A DNA stretch of 64,000 nt from Cercophora sp. LCS_1 (lineage: Eukaryota; Ascomycota; Sordariomycetes; Sordariales; Lasiosphaeriaceae), in NCBI GenBank assembly GCA_036250225.1, contig JAPZLL010000019.1:372001-436000 (forward strand), given 5' to 3'. Below are positions 34,100-45,937 of this stretch, piece by piece. Both the position numbers and the translations under genes were made by a program. Every line of letters starts with the position of its first letter. Positions within the stretch are counted from its first letter, which is position 1. Under the pieces are notes generated by a model. It worked only from the letters and a program-made list of their open reading frames with translations, did not search any database and was not told the origin of the DNA.

Positions 34100-35863
34100 A
34101 TGGCCTCTCTTCAAAAGTCGCTTTTCTCCTGTGCATCCCGGACAGCAAGGTCACAATTCTCAACACCAAGACGTGTGCCGATACCACTCTCGCGGGTCAT
34201 TCTCACACAGTCGTACATGCGACTGGCATCCTCAATGGCGCCAAAGGTCGGTAAACCGCTTCCGCTCCCTTACAACTCGCCATTCACTTCATTCGCCAAC
34301 GCCAACAATATCTCATCGGCATCACTGACAGTGGCCAGCTCCGAGACCCTTCGCTTTTCAAGCAGAATGTCAGCTATGTCAATGGCCAATGGGTAAAAGC
34401 CCAGTCGGGCAAGACCTTTGAGGTCCACGGTACGGCACACCCCTAATCTCAGAGGTCACGCTCAATTCACACCACCAGACCCGGCCACCGGTGAGCTCAT
34501 CGGATCATGCCCCGAGTTCGACCCCTCGGACACGGAAAAGGCCATCTCGGCTGCCGAAACCGCCTTCGAAACCTTCCGCCACACCACGGGCCGCCAGCGC
34601 TCCAAGCTCCTCCGCGCCTGGTATGATCTGATGGTTGAAAATGCCGACGACCTCGCCACCCTCATCACCTGGGAAAACGGAAAGCCCACGGCCGACGCAA
34701 AGGGCGAGGTAACCTACGCCGCCAACTTCCTCGAATGGTTCAGCGAAGAAGCGCCCCGCATCTACGGCGACACCATCCCATCGTCCGTCCCCGGCAACCG
34801 CGTCTTCACCATCAAAGAGCCTGTCGGTGTATGCGGTCTCATCACCCCCTGGAACTTCCCCGCCGCCATGATCACCCGCAAGATCGGCCCCGCCCTCGCC
34901 GTCGGCTGCACCGTCGTCTGCAAATCCCCCGGCGAAACACCGTTCACTTCGCTCGCCCTCGCCGAACTCGCCCACCGCGCCGGTGTGCCCCCAGGCGTTG
35001 TAAACGTCGTCACAGCCCTCGAAAACACCCCGGCTGTCGGCAAGACCCTCACCACCCACCCAACGGTTCGCAAGATTTCCTTTACGGGCTCCACACCCGT
35101 CGGCAAGCTCCTCATGTCGCAGTGCTCGTCGACGCTCAAAAAACTCTCCCTCGAACTGGGCGGCAACGCCCCGTTTATCGTCTTTGACGACGCAGACGTC
35201 GACGCAGCAGTAAGCGGCGCTATCGCCTCCAAGTTCCGCTCCTCCGGGCAGACGTGCGTCTGCGCAAACCGCATCTTTGTCCAGCGCGGCATCTACGATG
35301 AATTCGCGACAAAATTCGCCGCCAAAGTCCGCGAGTTCCGAGTCGGCAACGGCTTCACGGAGAACATCACGCACGGTCCGTTGATTCACCACCGCGCGAC
35401 CGATAAGGTCGATCAACATGTTCGGGATGCCGAGTCCAAGGGCGCCAAGGTCGTTGTGGGGGGCCACAAGTTGCCTGATTTGGGGGCCAACTTCTTTGAG
35501 CCGACAGTCATCACTGATATGACGACGGATATGGCCATGGCAAGCGAGGAGACGTTCGGGCCTGTGGCTGGTCTGTTTCCCTTTGAGACGGAGGAGGAGG
35601 TTGTCAGGATTGCGAATTCTACGCCCGTTGGTTTGGCGGGGTATTTCTTCTCGCGGGATCTGGCGCGGGTGAATCGCGTTGCGGAGCATCTCGAGGTTGG
35701 TATGGTTGGTGTAAATACCGGCTTGATTTCGGATCCGGCCGCGCCGTTTGGCGGCGTCAAAGAGAGCGGATTCGGCCGGGAGGGCAGTTTGTACGGGACT
35801 GGGGAGTACCAGGTTACCAAGATGGTTACGTATGGCGGGATGGGATTGCCTTTGCAGAGTTAG
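34100..35863 (+). CDS. Succinate-semialdehyde dehydrogenase, mitochondrial form
   Basis: An NAD(P)-dependent aldehyde dehydrogenase that oxidises succinic semialdehyde to succinate in the GABA shunt. Exons: 34100-34246, 34339-34429 and 34479-35863. Introns are 92 nt and 49 nt. The product is 540 aa. Residues 1-48 are rich in Arg/Ser with no acidic residues (MASLQKSLFSCASRTARSQF...), like a mitochondrial presequence; in-frame ATGs just before MAPKLRDPSLFKQ could give a cytosolic form. Family landmarks: ITPWNFPAAMITRK, the FTGSTPVGKLL turn, ELGGNAPFIVFDDAD with the general-base Glu, and SSGQTCVCANR with catalytic Cys. EETFGPVAGLFPF and APFGGVKESGFGREG follow. The first donor (GTCGGT) is weak, with a better-looking GTAAAC 4 nt downstream that would break the frame. 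Confidence 0.93.
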
Positions 35864-36302
35864 GTCGAGACAAATAAAATACGAGAGAGAGAGAGAGAGA
35901 GAGAGAGATTAGGGGTGAGCAATTTCTTTTTTGGTTTGGAATCGGGTCTATTCCGTAATTCGAGCTCGGGCTTCGTTTCGCTCCCGCACAAGCACATGCT
36001 ACACACATCCAAGACATCCATCCCATAGGAAAATATGTGCGTCCCATCCCCGGTCCAGTTAACTCCCAAGACCAAAGCAGATATATGCTCTAAGCCACTC
36101 CTCATGAGATACGAAAACCCAAAAGAATCATGTCCCATCCTCCCGAGACAGTGAGATGTACAAATCACATATTACGTGACATCGGCGGCATTGTTTGCCA
36201 CTCAACCCGGGGAATCCCCCCTCAAGGTCATAGATGGTGGTGAGTCGGTAGTTCGTCCCGGGTATTATGTATATCCAACGATAAAAAAAAAGGAAAAATC
36301 AA
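35864..36302. other. Convergent spacer SSADH / membrane protein gene
   Basis: 439 nt between opposing stops, beginning with a GA microsatellite; an A-run lies near 36282-36292. No gene is supported. Confidence 0.5.
35883..35908 (+). repeat. (GA)13 dinucleotide microsatellite
   Basis: An uninterrupted GA run beginning 20 nt after the SSADH stop codon, so it falls in the 3' UTR. Confidence 0.95.
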
Positions 36303-37182
36303 TCAGGCGTAGTTCGACCGCAGAGGCAGTTTCCTATCCAGTGTGTGGAAGGCCTGCGTCCTTGGGGTGAAGGGCACGCTTGGTGTGAATGGTACGCTTG
36401 TTGGCTGCATCTCGACCGCCTCCTTGGAGCGGACGTGATCGTCCTCGTCGTCATCCTCGGGGATGTCGAGTTCGGGGTTAGGCCACATTGCCCAGAGGGC
36501 GAGACCGAGGTTGAAGATGTAGAGTGCCCTGCTCCATGTTAGCAGAGAGGAATTTGCGGGTCAGAGATAAGAGCGTACATCATGATGACGGTCACTGCAA
36601 AGGTCCCCTTGGCCATGGCGCACTGCTTGCCGACTCCGAACTCGTCGGCCACGCTGCACGGATAGCGAATATACCATGCGATCGGGCTTGGGTAGCGTGG
36701 GTCGAGGTAGTCAGGGCCCATTTGGCCGTACACCGAGACGGCGTAGAGCGCCGTCAGCGTGATGTAGATGACGGCGCCGAGGATGGGGAAGAAGACTTTC
36801 ATGATGACCATGATCATCTTGCCGAGGAGGACGAAGAGGGACACGATTGAGATGGCGACATTGAAATTTGTGAGTCTGTGGTGGTTGTCAGTAAAGGGGT
36901 TCAATCCGAGGTGAAAGTGACAAAAACTCACGTTTGTGACCACACAAACGGGATCTCTGGCAGTGGTCGGTGGTTTGCGTAGGCGTATAGAATAACTGTC
37001 GGGCTTGAATTGTAGCCCAGACGACCGCCGATGCGCCAAAAGACAGTCCGGAACATGTCCGGTTGCTGGATGCCGAAGAGAACGAGAACCGTGATGGTGA
37101 GGAGCAGCTCCGGCAGCATGCCCCAATACAGCGGCCTCCTTACCCTCCACCTGCGATGAATGATTTTGTATGTCCGCGCCAT
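36303..37182 (-). CDS. Multi-pass fungal membrane protein, function unknown
   Basis: Not recognised by name. Exons are 36932-37182, 36579-36875 and 36303-36528; introns are 56 nt (CTGAC branch) and 50 nt (GCTAAC branch). The product is 257 aa. Four hydrophobic segments are clear: LPELLLTITVLVLFGI (about 23-40), NVAISIVSLFVLLGKMIMVIM (about 88-108), a segment around FPILGAVIYITLTALYAVSVYG (about 111-132), and TFAVTVIMMALYIFNLGLAL (about 171-190). A short basic N-terminus precedes the first. The loop between the last two contains two Cys. The C-terminal tail (~60 aa) is acidic then Ser/Thr/Pro-rich, with a near-repeat (VPFTPSVPFTP). The four-span layout resembles MARVEL-type proteins, but no motif proves it. 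Confidence 0.75.
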
Positions 37183-40100
37183 CTTGCTGAATTCCTTTTC
37201 CTGGACTCGTCGGGTTTTCTAGTGTTGACTTTTGCCGTGTTTTCGGGGGTCGGTCCCGTAGCTTTGTCGGATCGCTTTGTTGCGCGCGACCGGTGATCAC
37301 CCTCGGGGGTTCGTAGCGCCGACTTGCAGCAGTGTCGCCCGGCAATGCTTTACATTGAAATCCCACGCACGTTGTCCTTTGTTGGGATGTTGGGTTCCTC
37401 CAACTCGGCGTCGACGACGGTGGCGAGACAGCAGGACGGCTGAATGGACGGATCGCTGGTCGGAAAAGAGGGGGCCAGCAGTGACGATTTAAGAGAGGCC
37501 GTTAGACTATGGTCAGATTGCCCTCCCACCCATCCTACCGCCCGAGTGCGAGCAGGCCCCATGCCGAGCAGCCTGAAGATGCGGGTGGCAGGTCAATCAC
37601 CGTGGTGCGCCCAATCGGAGCGTCGGAGGGGTATGAGCACGGCGGCGTGTAAGCGCCCGTTGTCCTCCAATCCCGCGGGCGATACGCGGCAGCGTCAGCA
37701 GGGGTTCGGCTAGGAGGGGCAATCGACTGCTTGGTCTGACCACTGGGAAGCACCTCGCGTCGCCTACACACAACTCTGTGGCCAGCACCGGGACGAATTG
37801 GCCCCCTCGACGAGCGAGAATGCACCCCCAATCGATCCCTTGATCGTTGACTGGCTGGTTCTGCCGGCGATTCCATTTTTGCCCACTTTTGGGTCGCACG
37901 GCATCTCCCGTGGGTAAAAAGACGAGAACCTCGTCCTGGAGCTCGAGCCGTGACACCACGCGCTGTGATGGGGCAGCATGATTGTGACAGCCCCTATCAC
38001 CCCCATCGGTGCCATTCAGGGCCACTAGAGGCCGTCAAGGGCCCAGATCGAGGCCATCCCATCTCAGGTACGCGACCTGGTGGATGGCCAAGTCCTCAAA
38101 CCTTGGGTCTCTCGATGGGTTATCCTGGCATTGTCGAATGTCAATCCACGGATCTCGGGTGCGGGGTAGCGCTGACAAGAGAAAATATTTGTTAGAGCAA
38201 GCGATGCACTCGCATCCCGCCAACAAGTCCTGTGCAAAAGCTGAGTATCTACCACAACCTACCGATGCTCGTAGTATGTGTGCGAATTTCGAGGATGTAG
38301 ACAGTTCTTCAAAGGTCCAGGCCCGCATCTTCAAGACTTCGAGGAACCATCCACTCATTGTATATTAAAAATGCACAGAGCGATATCAACAAGATCAGGG
38401 CAACTCTTGTGTCACCGCCTGCCGTGTTCCTCGGTGGTGTGGCTCGAGCGCAAGGAGTGCTTTTCTTGGAAGGAAAAATTGATTGATTTGGATTTCGGGA
38501 AGCCAACTTCACAGGAGCCAAGCCAGCCCAGTGCTGCATCCTCGCTTCCGCGCTGCTTGCTCGCTTGTTCCTGTCTCTTTGCTGTTAGCACCTCGCTAAC
38601 AAAGGACGTTTTCATATTTGGAACAAGGAAAACCAGGGCCAGGACTTCAGGCACAGGAGCCACGACACACAAAGACGTGTGAAACAACGCGTTAGAGCTG
38701 AGCCGCAATGCTTTGACGTTGGTTGTTGTCTGCACGACATCCATCGGTGGATCGAAGGTGAGGTCTGGGGACGACAGGCTTCAGCTCCGCGACTCCGCTG
38801 AGCAAAGCAGAAAAGGGTCCCGGAACGACCCGATGTCGGCCCGGGTGCAATCCGCTGGCCAGAGCTTCTCGGTCTCCGGCCCAAGCCATCAGGCTCAAGT
38901 CGAGTCTCCACACAAGCTTGGCCGCCAACGCGAAGGGAATTAGTGACGAACCTTTGGATCATGAAATCGCGGTGCACCGGCCTTTTCGCGGTTTTTTTGC
39001 GAGGGGTGGGCTGTGATCGGTCTTGGGGGTCGCGGCTCGTTCCGGTTTGCTGCTCTTTGAAGCTGCGAGATGCCCGGTCCACACGGATTGATTTCCCGGT
39101 GTGCCAGCGCATCGCCGCTCCGCCTTGCGCAAAGATGCCGGCACCGCGATCGACCTGTCAGTCCGGCATCATCTCGCAGCGTCCGGATCGCATTCCTGCA
39201 ATCAAGCCAAAGGGATATGCAAAAAGGAAGGAAACAAAAGGTTGGAAACGGTCGATCTCTAAACGCATATGCGCGGTGCCCGACTGGGGAAGGATGGGAA
39301 TTGGCAAATGCCGCTTTTGCGGCTGATGGGATTTCCGGTTGGAACATCAGGCCATTTTTTCGACAGTGGCCTGTCAGCTACCTGCCCGCCGCCGATTGGG
39401 GCCTTTTGCTCTGTAAGCCAAGCAAGGAGGGCACAAATCGGCCGTTCCAGAACTTGAGATCGACAGTCCCACCGCTCTCACTCTTGTCACCACCGTCCAC
39501 AAGACTTGGTTGAACGGTATCAATGCACACCGTTTTTGCTGTCCGCGGAGTTGCCAATCGAGGCTGAAGGTAAGGCTGAAGTCGTTTGAGAGCCTGCAAA
39601 GCATGCTCTGAACAAGGAGTCGAACAGCTCCCCCAAACGCACTGAGGAGTCGTTCAGCGCAAGAACATTCAATCCGGAAACAAATGAATGGAAGCGGAAT
39701 TTTCCGCACTAGGTAGCTGACTTGTTAGTAACTCTCGTCGAACCAACTGGATTGGCTCAGCTTCGCCGGCGGATTGTATGTGAAATGCTTGCTGTTGACA
39801 GACCGAGGCCGGAGGAGACCTGTCAACCAACGCTAAAAAAGATCATGATAATCCTTTTCAACCTGACCTCGTTGACTGGGCATGAAGACAGAAATCTCAT
39901 GAGGGTGCGCGTGGGGGAAGGCTGTAATATATCGAAACTCAGTTTAGTAGAACCAGAAAGGTTCTTTGTGATTCGACAAGAATCTGGGGAGGTGGAGTTG
40001 ATGATGGAATTTTGACCTACGTTTTGAGTCCTCAAGGTCCACAGGTGGTTTGGCCACGGGATGCAGGCTGCCGTTGTCATCGACGGGGCAAATTGCAGGG

Positions 40101-40365
40101 AGGGCTCCAGACCGCAATGGACCCCTTACCCCTGTCCGCGCAGAGCTGTGAAGCTGCTGCCATCGGACCAGAATGCCCCCTCCATATGCAGAGCGCTGCA
40201 CCGGAGACCTCATCAACAAACCCTCTTGTGACCTACTGGTCGCCCAGCTCACCACAGGACCGCCGTTCACCCTGTATTCCGATTAGGTATCAACGCCGGT
40301 GCTGTTTGTCTCAGTCGGCCTCCACTGTCGTTTGTTGCCGGAAGTGGTTGTGTGCAGCAGCAGCA

Positions 40366-40410
40366 GGCAAGGCAAAGCAAAGCAAAGCAAAGCAGAGTAA
40401 AAGCAAAGCA
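40366..40410 (+). repeat. GCAAA/AAGCA pentanucleotide repeat
   Basis: About eight degenerate tandem copies of GCAAA, roughly 1 kb upstream of the histidine kinase start. Confidence 0.85.
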
Positions 40411-40929
40411 TTGCATCCCGGGCCAAGCATCTCACATCGCTCAGAGGGTGGACTGCGGAATCACCCAGCTCCAGCATCGCCATCAGCTTGCACTCAGTTC
40501 TTCAGACGACCGAGCCAATCCCGTTGATACCAAGGGAGGTGGAATTGAGTGGGCAAGAGCTACCCAGGTAGTGGTCGCCCCAGGTAGCACCTGCACCTGC
40601 ACCCGACGCTGTTCCGCTGGTGCCCCGTCCGCGACGAGCCTACCTGCCTTCCCTAACGAAAAAAGCGAGAGTCAGAGACTACTGGAGTTCTCGACTTCCT
40701 TACAGGTTGCCGAAAAATCTTAGTCACTTCACCAACTCCCAGGACGAGACACGGCGCGAACCCTATCCTCCGCCCATTGCGTTTAGACGACGTGCGTGGC
40801 CACCCCATCTCCCCCGCCCTCATTGACAGCTTCCAATGCCTGGCTTTCACCGGCGGGGGCAACGAGAATCAACAAGGCCCCTGTGGGAGGACAGGCAAGA
40901 CGAGCGGCGGCATCACCTGGAGCCGGAGT

Positions 40930-40953
40930 GGCAGCGGCAGCGGCAGCGGCAGC
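40930..40953 (+). repeat. GGCAGC hexanucleotide repeat
   Basis: About four tandem GGCAGC units, roughly 430 nt upstream of the kinase start. A frame through it would encode Gly-Ser repeats but no gene is supported. Confidence 0.8.
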
Positions 40954-41372
40954 TCAATAAGCACGCACACGTCGTCGGCGCCAAACACGCCGTCGTAAGA
41001 AACTATCTGACTATCTAACTGACTGACTGATCGCGCTGCACGATCAGATCCTATGCGCCAAATAGAAGGCTTGCTTGCTCCCCTCCTTCGCCTCCCAAGC
41101 TTTGGACAGGTCGAGCCTCTGGTCGAATCCCGGCTATCGCGGCCTCTGAAAACAACCCCACGGGTTTACCGCTTCGCAAATCGTCAATGGCCGCCGACTT
41201 GGGCTCAGTCTTGTGCATGAGCCCCCTCCTGGTCGTCAACCGCTTGTTGTCGTGAGCGGTCGTCGGGCGGAGCTCTGTCCCGGCTTCCGCGTCCCTCGTC
41301 AACTTGCTGTGAGCCCTTCGGCGCCGCGCCGTTTAATAGCACCCGTTCCAGGACCGCTTCCCGGCATCCTTC

Positions 41373-44300
41373 ATGACGCTTGAGACCAGAAACAACCTCT
41401 TTGTCCCGCCTCCAGACACGTCTGGTCTTGGCTCTGCATCACTCTCTGCCTTGCCTTCCCCCGCATCCCCCATCGTCTACTCTTCGCGCTCAGACTCGTC
41501 CTCCGGCCTTCCGGACCCGCTCGCTCGCCCGGCCCGGCCCTTTGTCAGTCGGCCCTCCGACACGCTCGAGAGCCACCCCGTGGAAAGTCAGTCTCCTGAT
41601 ACCAGCCGGGATGCTCTAGCCTCCTCCTCGGCCGAACCACCCCAACACCCCGGGTTGAAGCCGTCCCTCCCTGGCACGGATCCTAGCCCGCCGTTCACAT
41701 CCCCGCCGCCTCCTTCCCCGAAAGATTTTGCAGTAGAGGTTTCGCCAGCTCACCCGGGCAAGCGGTCCTCCGAGTCGGGAATGCGCATGACACAATCCTT
41801 CGAATCCCCTTACAAAAAACCGCGCCTGGTTGCTCCCGGGAGTCTTTCGCTACCTCCCCTCCCCCGGACCCCAGGCGACCCCTCCTCCACTCAAACCGAC
41901 TTTGCCTCGCACATGTTTTATTCCTTATCAAACTCGTCCAAGCACGTGTCAAGTCGGCCCCCTAGCTTCACAGCACTTGAAGTGGCCGCTTCAATCATGG
42001 GCATAGTTCACGATCCCAACGAAGGAATAACCACTTTACGCCTGCCCAAAGGCCAGGTCAGCGCGGCCAGCGTTTCCAGCCCGGCGGCCTCAATAGGCAC
42101 CCCGAGTAGTTGGTGTGGTGATTCCTCGGCCATGTCCCGCAGTCCGGAGGGGAGGCCATTGACCTCTCCCACTCAGCTCATACAGGGAATAGGGGTTGCT
42201 GAGTTTCTCGAGAACGACCCGAGGCCAGCCTTCATAATCGACCTGTACGACACCACCAATCACGATTCGAGCCGTCTGCGCCTTGTGTATGCGAATGCTT
42301 CGCTACGGACAGCCCGCGACCTGCTCGACAAGATCCAGCCAGACTCCGCAGACCCCGAACATAACCCCGACTTTGCTCGCTTCAAGGCATGGGTGGTTAC
42401 TTTTGGCTCCGATCAAGACCAGATCGACACCAACCCGACGTCCATGGCCTTTGGCCGAGTGAATTGGACCTGCTCGACGCTTCGAAGGCGTTTCCGTTTC
42501 GTGTGCGGAGACGTCAGTCCTGTTTCTCCGGGTCCAGCGTCGCCAAGCCCGCCAGCGCAAACATGCCCAGAGGAAGGCCAAAAGGTGAAAGGGACCGCAA
42601 CATGCGATGTAACCAGGCCGCAGCTGGACTATTTCGGCGCCGTTAACTCGCCATCCGGGGACCACAATGAAACCACGACCGGTTCGACGCCGAACACTCC
42701 GATGGACGAGTCGATGATGCCGCTCGAGGAATTGGCCCTCGCGGCGTCTCTTCCGTTGCAGACAACCTTCGATTGGACCCGGATACCATTTGACGATCCG
42801 AACCTGGGGCCTCACCACCGGTTTGCGAGGTCTATCGACTGGGCTTCGACTTCTCTTGGGCCTGTGGAAGAATGGCCGCCAGACCTTCGCATCATGTCCA
42901 ACATGATCATGGGAAGTCCGCATCCCGCGGCCATGTACTGGGGAGAGGACCACATTGCCATCTACAACGAGGCATACATTGCGCTAGCCGGTAACAAACA
43001 CCCGCGCATGATGGGCCAGAAATATGAAGATGCGTGGTCGGAGATCTGGGGCGAAATCGAGCCGGTCATCAAGGGCGCTTGGAACAATGGCGACGCGACG
43101 ATGAAGTACGACGATCTGCTCTTCATCACACGCCACGGATTTGTGGAAGAGACCTTCTTCAACTGGGCGCTGATCCCGCTTGTTGGAGGTGACGGGACCG
43201 TTGTGGCCATATACAACCCAGCGTTCGAGAATACACGAAGAAAGATCAGCGAGCGTCGTATGCTGACGCTCCGAGAAGTCGGCGTCAAGACGTCCCAGGC
43301 TCGTGATCTCAAGGGATTCTGGGCCCAGGTGCAGAAGGGCCTGGAATACAACGAAGTCGACGTCCCTTTTGCTCTCATTTACTCGGTGGACGATGGGAAC
43401 CACAATGAGAGCGAAGTCTCGTCCATGCACTCGGGGAGTTTTTCGAACCCTCCCCAAATCGTCCTCGAGGGATCTATTGGCGTTCCGGATGGCCACCCGA
43501 GCGCTGTCGGTGTCCTCGATTTGAAATTGAGCGAGGACGGATTTGCCCCGTACATGAGGGAGTCCATGTCAGATCTGAGCGGCCCTGTCATCCTTAGCGA
43601 AGAGGATGGCACTTTGCCGACCCATCTGCTGCAAGGGCTCACTTGGCGAGGGTTTGGGGACCCCTGCCGAACCATTGTGGTGTTCCCGGTCCATCCTACC
43701 AATGCAGGCGAGAGCATCGTCGGGTTCATCGTCCTTGGTGTCAATCCTCGGCGTCGTTACGATGGCGATTACCAGCTCTTTGTGAATCTCCTTTCGCGGC
43801 AACTCGCCACGTCGATGGCTTCTGTGGTCCTGTTTGAGGAAGAAATCAAGAGAGGACAGAGAGCCGCGCGGATTGCAGCGTTGGACCGACAGGAACTTTC
43901 GATCCAACTCCATCTGCGAACCCAGGAGGCCGTCGAGAGTGAGTATCGCTTCACCCGGATGGCCGAGTTTGGACCTGTGGGGATGTTTATCACCGATGGT
44001 GACGGCTACATCACGTACTGCAACGAAATGTGGTCCAAGATATCCGGCCACGACAGGCACAACAGCCCGCTCAACGCCTGGATGCAAAGCGTCCGAGCCG
44101 AAGATCGACAGGGCGTCGAGGCCGCCTGGGGCCGTCTGGTAGGGGGGCGGGCCCCGATCACGCATGAGTTTCGGTTCAAAGGCTCCCGCCAACTGCAAGA
44201 CGGTCACTCGGTCGACAATTGGGTGCTCATGAGTGCATATCCGGAGAAGGATGACTCTGGAGGCTTGAAGAGCATTTTCGGCTGCATCACGGACATCTCG

Positions 44301-45937
44301 CAGCAGAAGTGGGCCGAGGACTTCCAGAAGCAGCGGCGGGACGAGGCGGTCGAGCTCAAGCGACAGCAGGAGAACTTTATTGACATCACCAGCCATGAGA
44401 TGCGCAATCCTCTGAGTGCCATTCTGCAATGCGCTGACGAGATCTCGTCGTGTTTGAACCGGTACAAGATGGGGGATCCATCGTCATATTCTCCCGATTT
44501 GCTGAACGTGTTGCTCGACAGCTGCATGGAGGCTGCTAACACCATTTCTCTTTGCGCCAGCCACCAGAAGCGCATCGTTGATGACATCCTAACGCTCTCG
44601 AAGCTCGACTCAAACCTGCTGCTTGTGACCCCAGTGGATGTGCAGCCTGTCCTGGTGGTGCAGAACGTGCTGAAGATATTCGAGACGGAGTTGAAGTCCA
44701 ACGACATCACGGGCAGCTTCCGGATCGACCAGTCGTACCGTGACCTGGCAGTCGACTGGGTCAAGCTGGACCCCTCGCGTTTGCGTCAGGTCCTCATCAA
44801 CTTGATGACCAACGCAATCAAGTTCACGCAGGGTCGGCCGCGACGGTCAATCGTCATCAGCCTCGCAGCATCAAGGGGCGCTTCGACGGCTGGCATGGTG
44901 TATATCCCATCCCGGCGCCCGGATCAGGACGATCTCACCGATGGCGCGGACTGGGCCGACGGCGAGAAGCTCAATCTCCACGTGGCCGTGACGGATACAG
45001 GGCCGGGACTGGATGACGACGAGAAGAAGATTCTCTTCCAGCGCTTCTCTCAGGTCAGCCCGCGGACTCATGTGCAGTACGGCGGCTCAGGGCTCGGACT
45101 TTTCATCTGCAGGACCTTGACGGAGATGCAGGGCGGCCAGATCGGAGTGCAGTCGCAGAAGGGCCAAGGCAGTACCTTTGCCTTTTACGTCAAAATGCGG
45201 CGGGCCGAGAATCCCCAGCCCGACCATGCGGCCTCGGTCCCGACCCCCCAGATGAGCCCTGCCAAGCCGCCCGCGGTTGTTCCGCCGATCCAGTTGGCCA
45301 CCCCGGCCAGCGTCACCGGCGGACCGCTCTTGCCGACAACCGGGTTGAATCTGCAGCAGACCATTGCCAATCCAGCCAAAGTGCTAGACGTGCTCATTGT
45401 CGAGGACAACTTGGTCAACCAAAAGGTTCTCCAGCGCCAGCTCCAACTGTCGGGCAACCACACGCATGTTGCCAACCACGGCGGTGAGGCCCTCGAGGCG
45501 CTGCGGTTGTCTCGTTTTTGGGACGACAAGAAGGCCGCGGTCGACAAGCGGTTGCAAATACCGCCACCTTCGTTTTCGTTGGCCGGCGGGGCCAACAAGG
45601 AGAACCGGAGCAACATCTCGGTCATCTTGATGGATTTGGAGATGCCAGTGATGGATGGGATGAGCTGCACGAGGGAGATTAGGAGGCTGGAGAGAGAGGG
45701 TATCATCACACAGCATATTCCCATCATTGCAGTAACGGCCTATGCGAGGCCGGAACAGATCGAGAACGCAAAGGTGGCAGGGGTGGTGAGTTTTTCCGAC
45801 GATAAATGCTGAGCGACGCTAACGTGAGACAGGACGACGTCATCTCGAAGCCGTTCCGAATTCCCGAGCTGATTCCGAAGATTGAGGAGTTGGTGGCAAA
45901 GTACAAGATGCTGCCGCACGGATTGGGGTTGATTTGA
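41373..45937 (+). CDS. Hybrid sensor histidine kinase with PAS domain and receiver
   Basis: A two-component phosphorelay sensor: it autophosphorylates on His, passes phosphate to its own receiver Asp, then to an HPt protein. Exon 1 is 41373-45785, intron 45786-45832 (47 nt, GTGAGT donor, GCTAAC branch), last exon 45833-45937. The product is about 1505 aa. Residues 1-270 are Pro/Ser-rich and disordered. A PAS-like region (DWASTSLGPVEEWPPDLRIM) starts near 489. A second PAS spans about 855-985 (FGPVGMFITDGDGYITYCNEMW). HisKA has phosphoacceptor H1008 in ITSHEMRNPLSAILQ. The ATPase has N-box LINLMTNAIKFT near 1141, DTGPGLDDDEK, and GGSGLGLFICRTL near 1235. The receiver has E1344/D1345, phosphoacceptor D1421 (LMDLEMPVMDG) and K1477, encoded by the last exon. 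No transmembrane segment is obvious, so it is probably cytosolic. Confidence 0.93.

Larger units (their letters stand above)
37183..41372. other. 4.2-kb gene-free region upstream of histidine kinase
   Basis: No long frame or recognisable RNA. The last kilobase carries short repeats, including a (CTGA)-type run near 41015-41027 followed by a TGATCG...CGATCA hairpin, and many small frames. It may be an extended promoter or a long leader with upstream ORFs for the kinase gene. Confidence 0.5.

Noticed and set aside
34018..34254. Alternative first exon for SSADH in another frame, using the GTAAAC donor
   Set aside because: It can join in phase to T-GGC-CAG, but its N-terminus is not presequence-like and it would add residues before LRDPSLFK that break the family-like APKLRDPSLF junction.
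37183..41372. Possible effector or small secreted protein genes
   Set aside because: Short frames were read on both strands; none combined a signal peptide, cysteine pattern and plausible introns.
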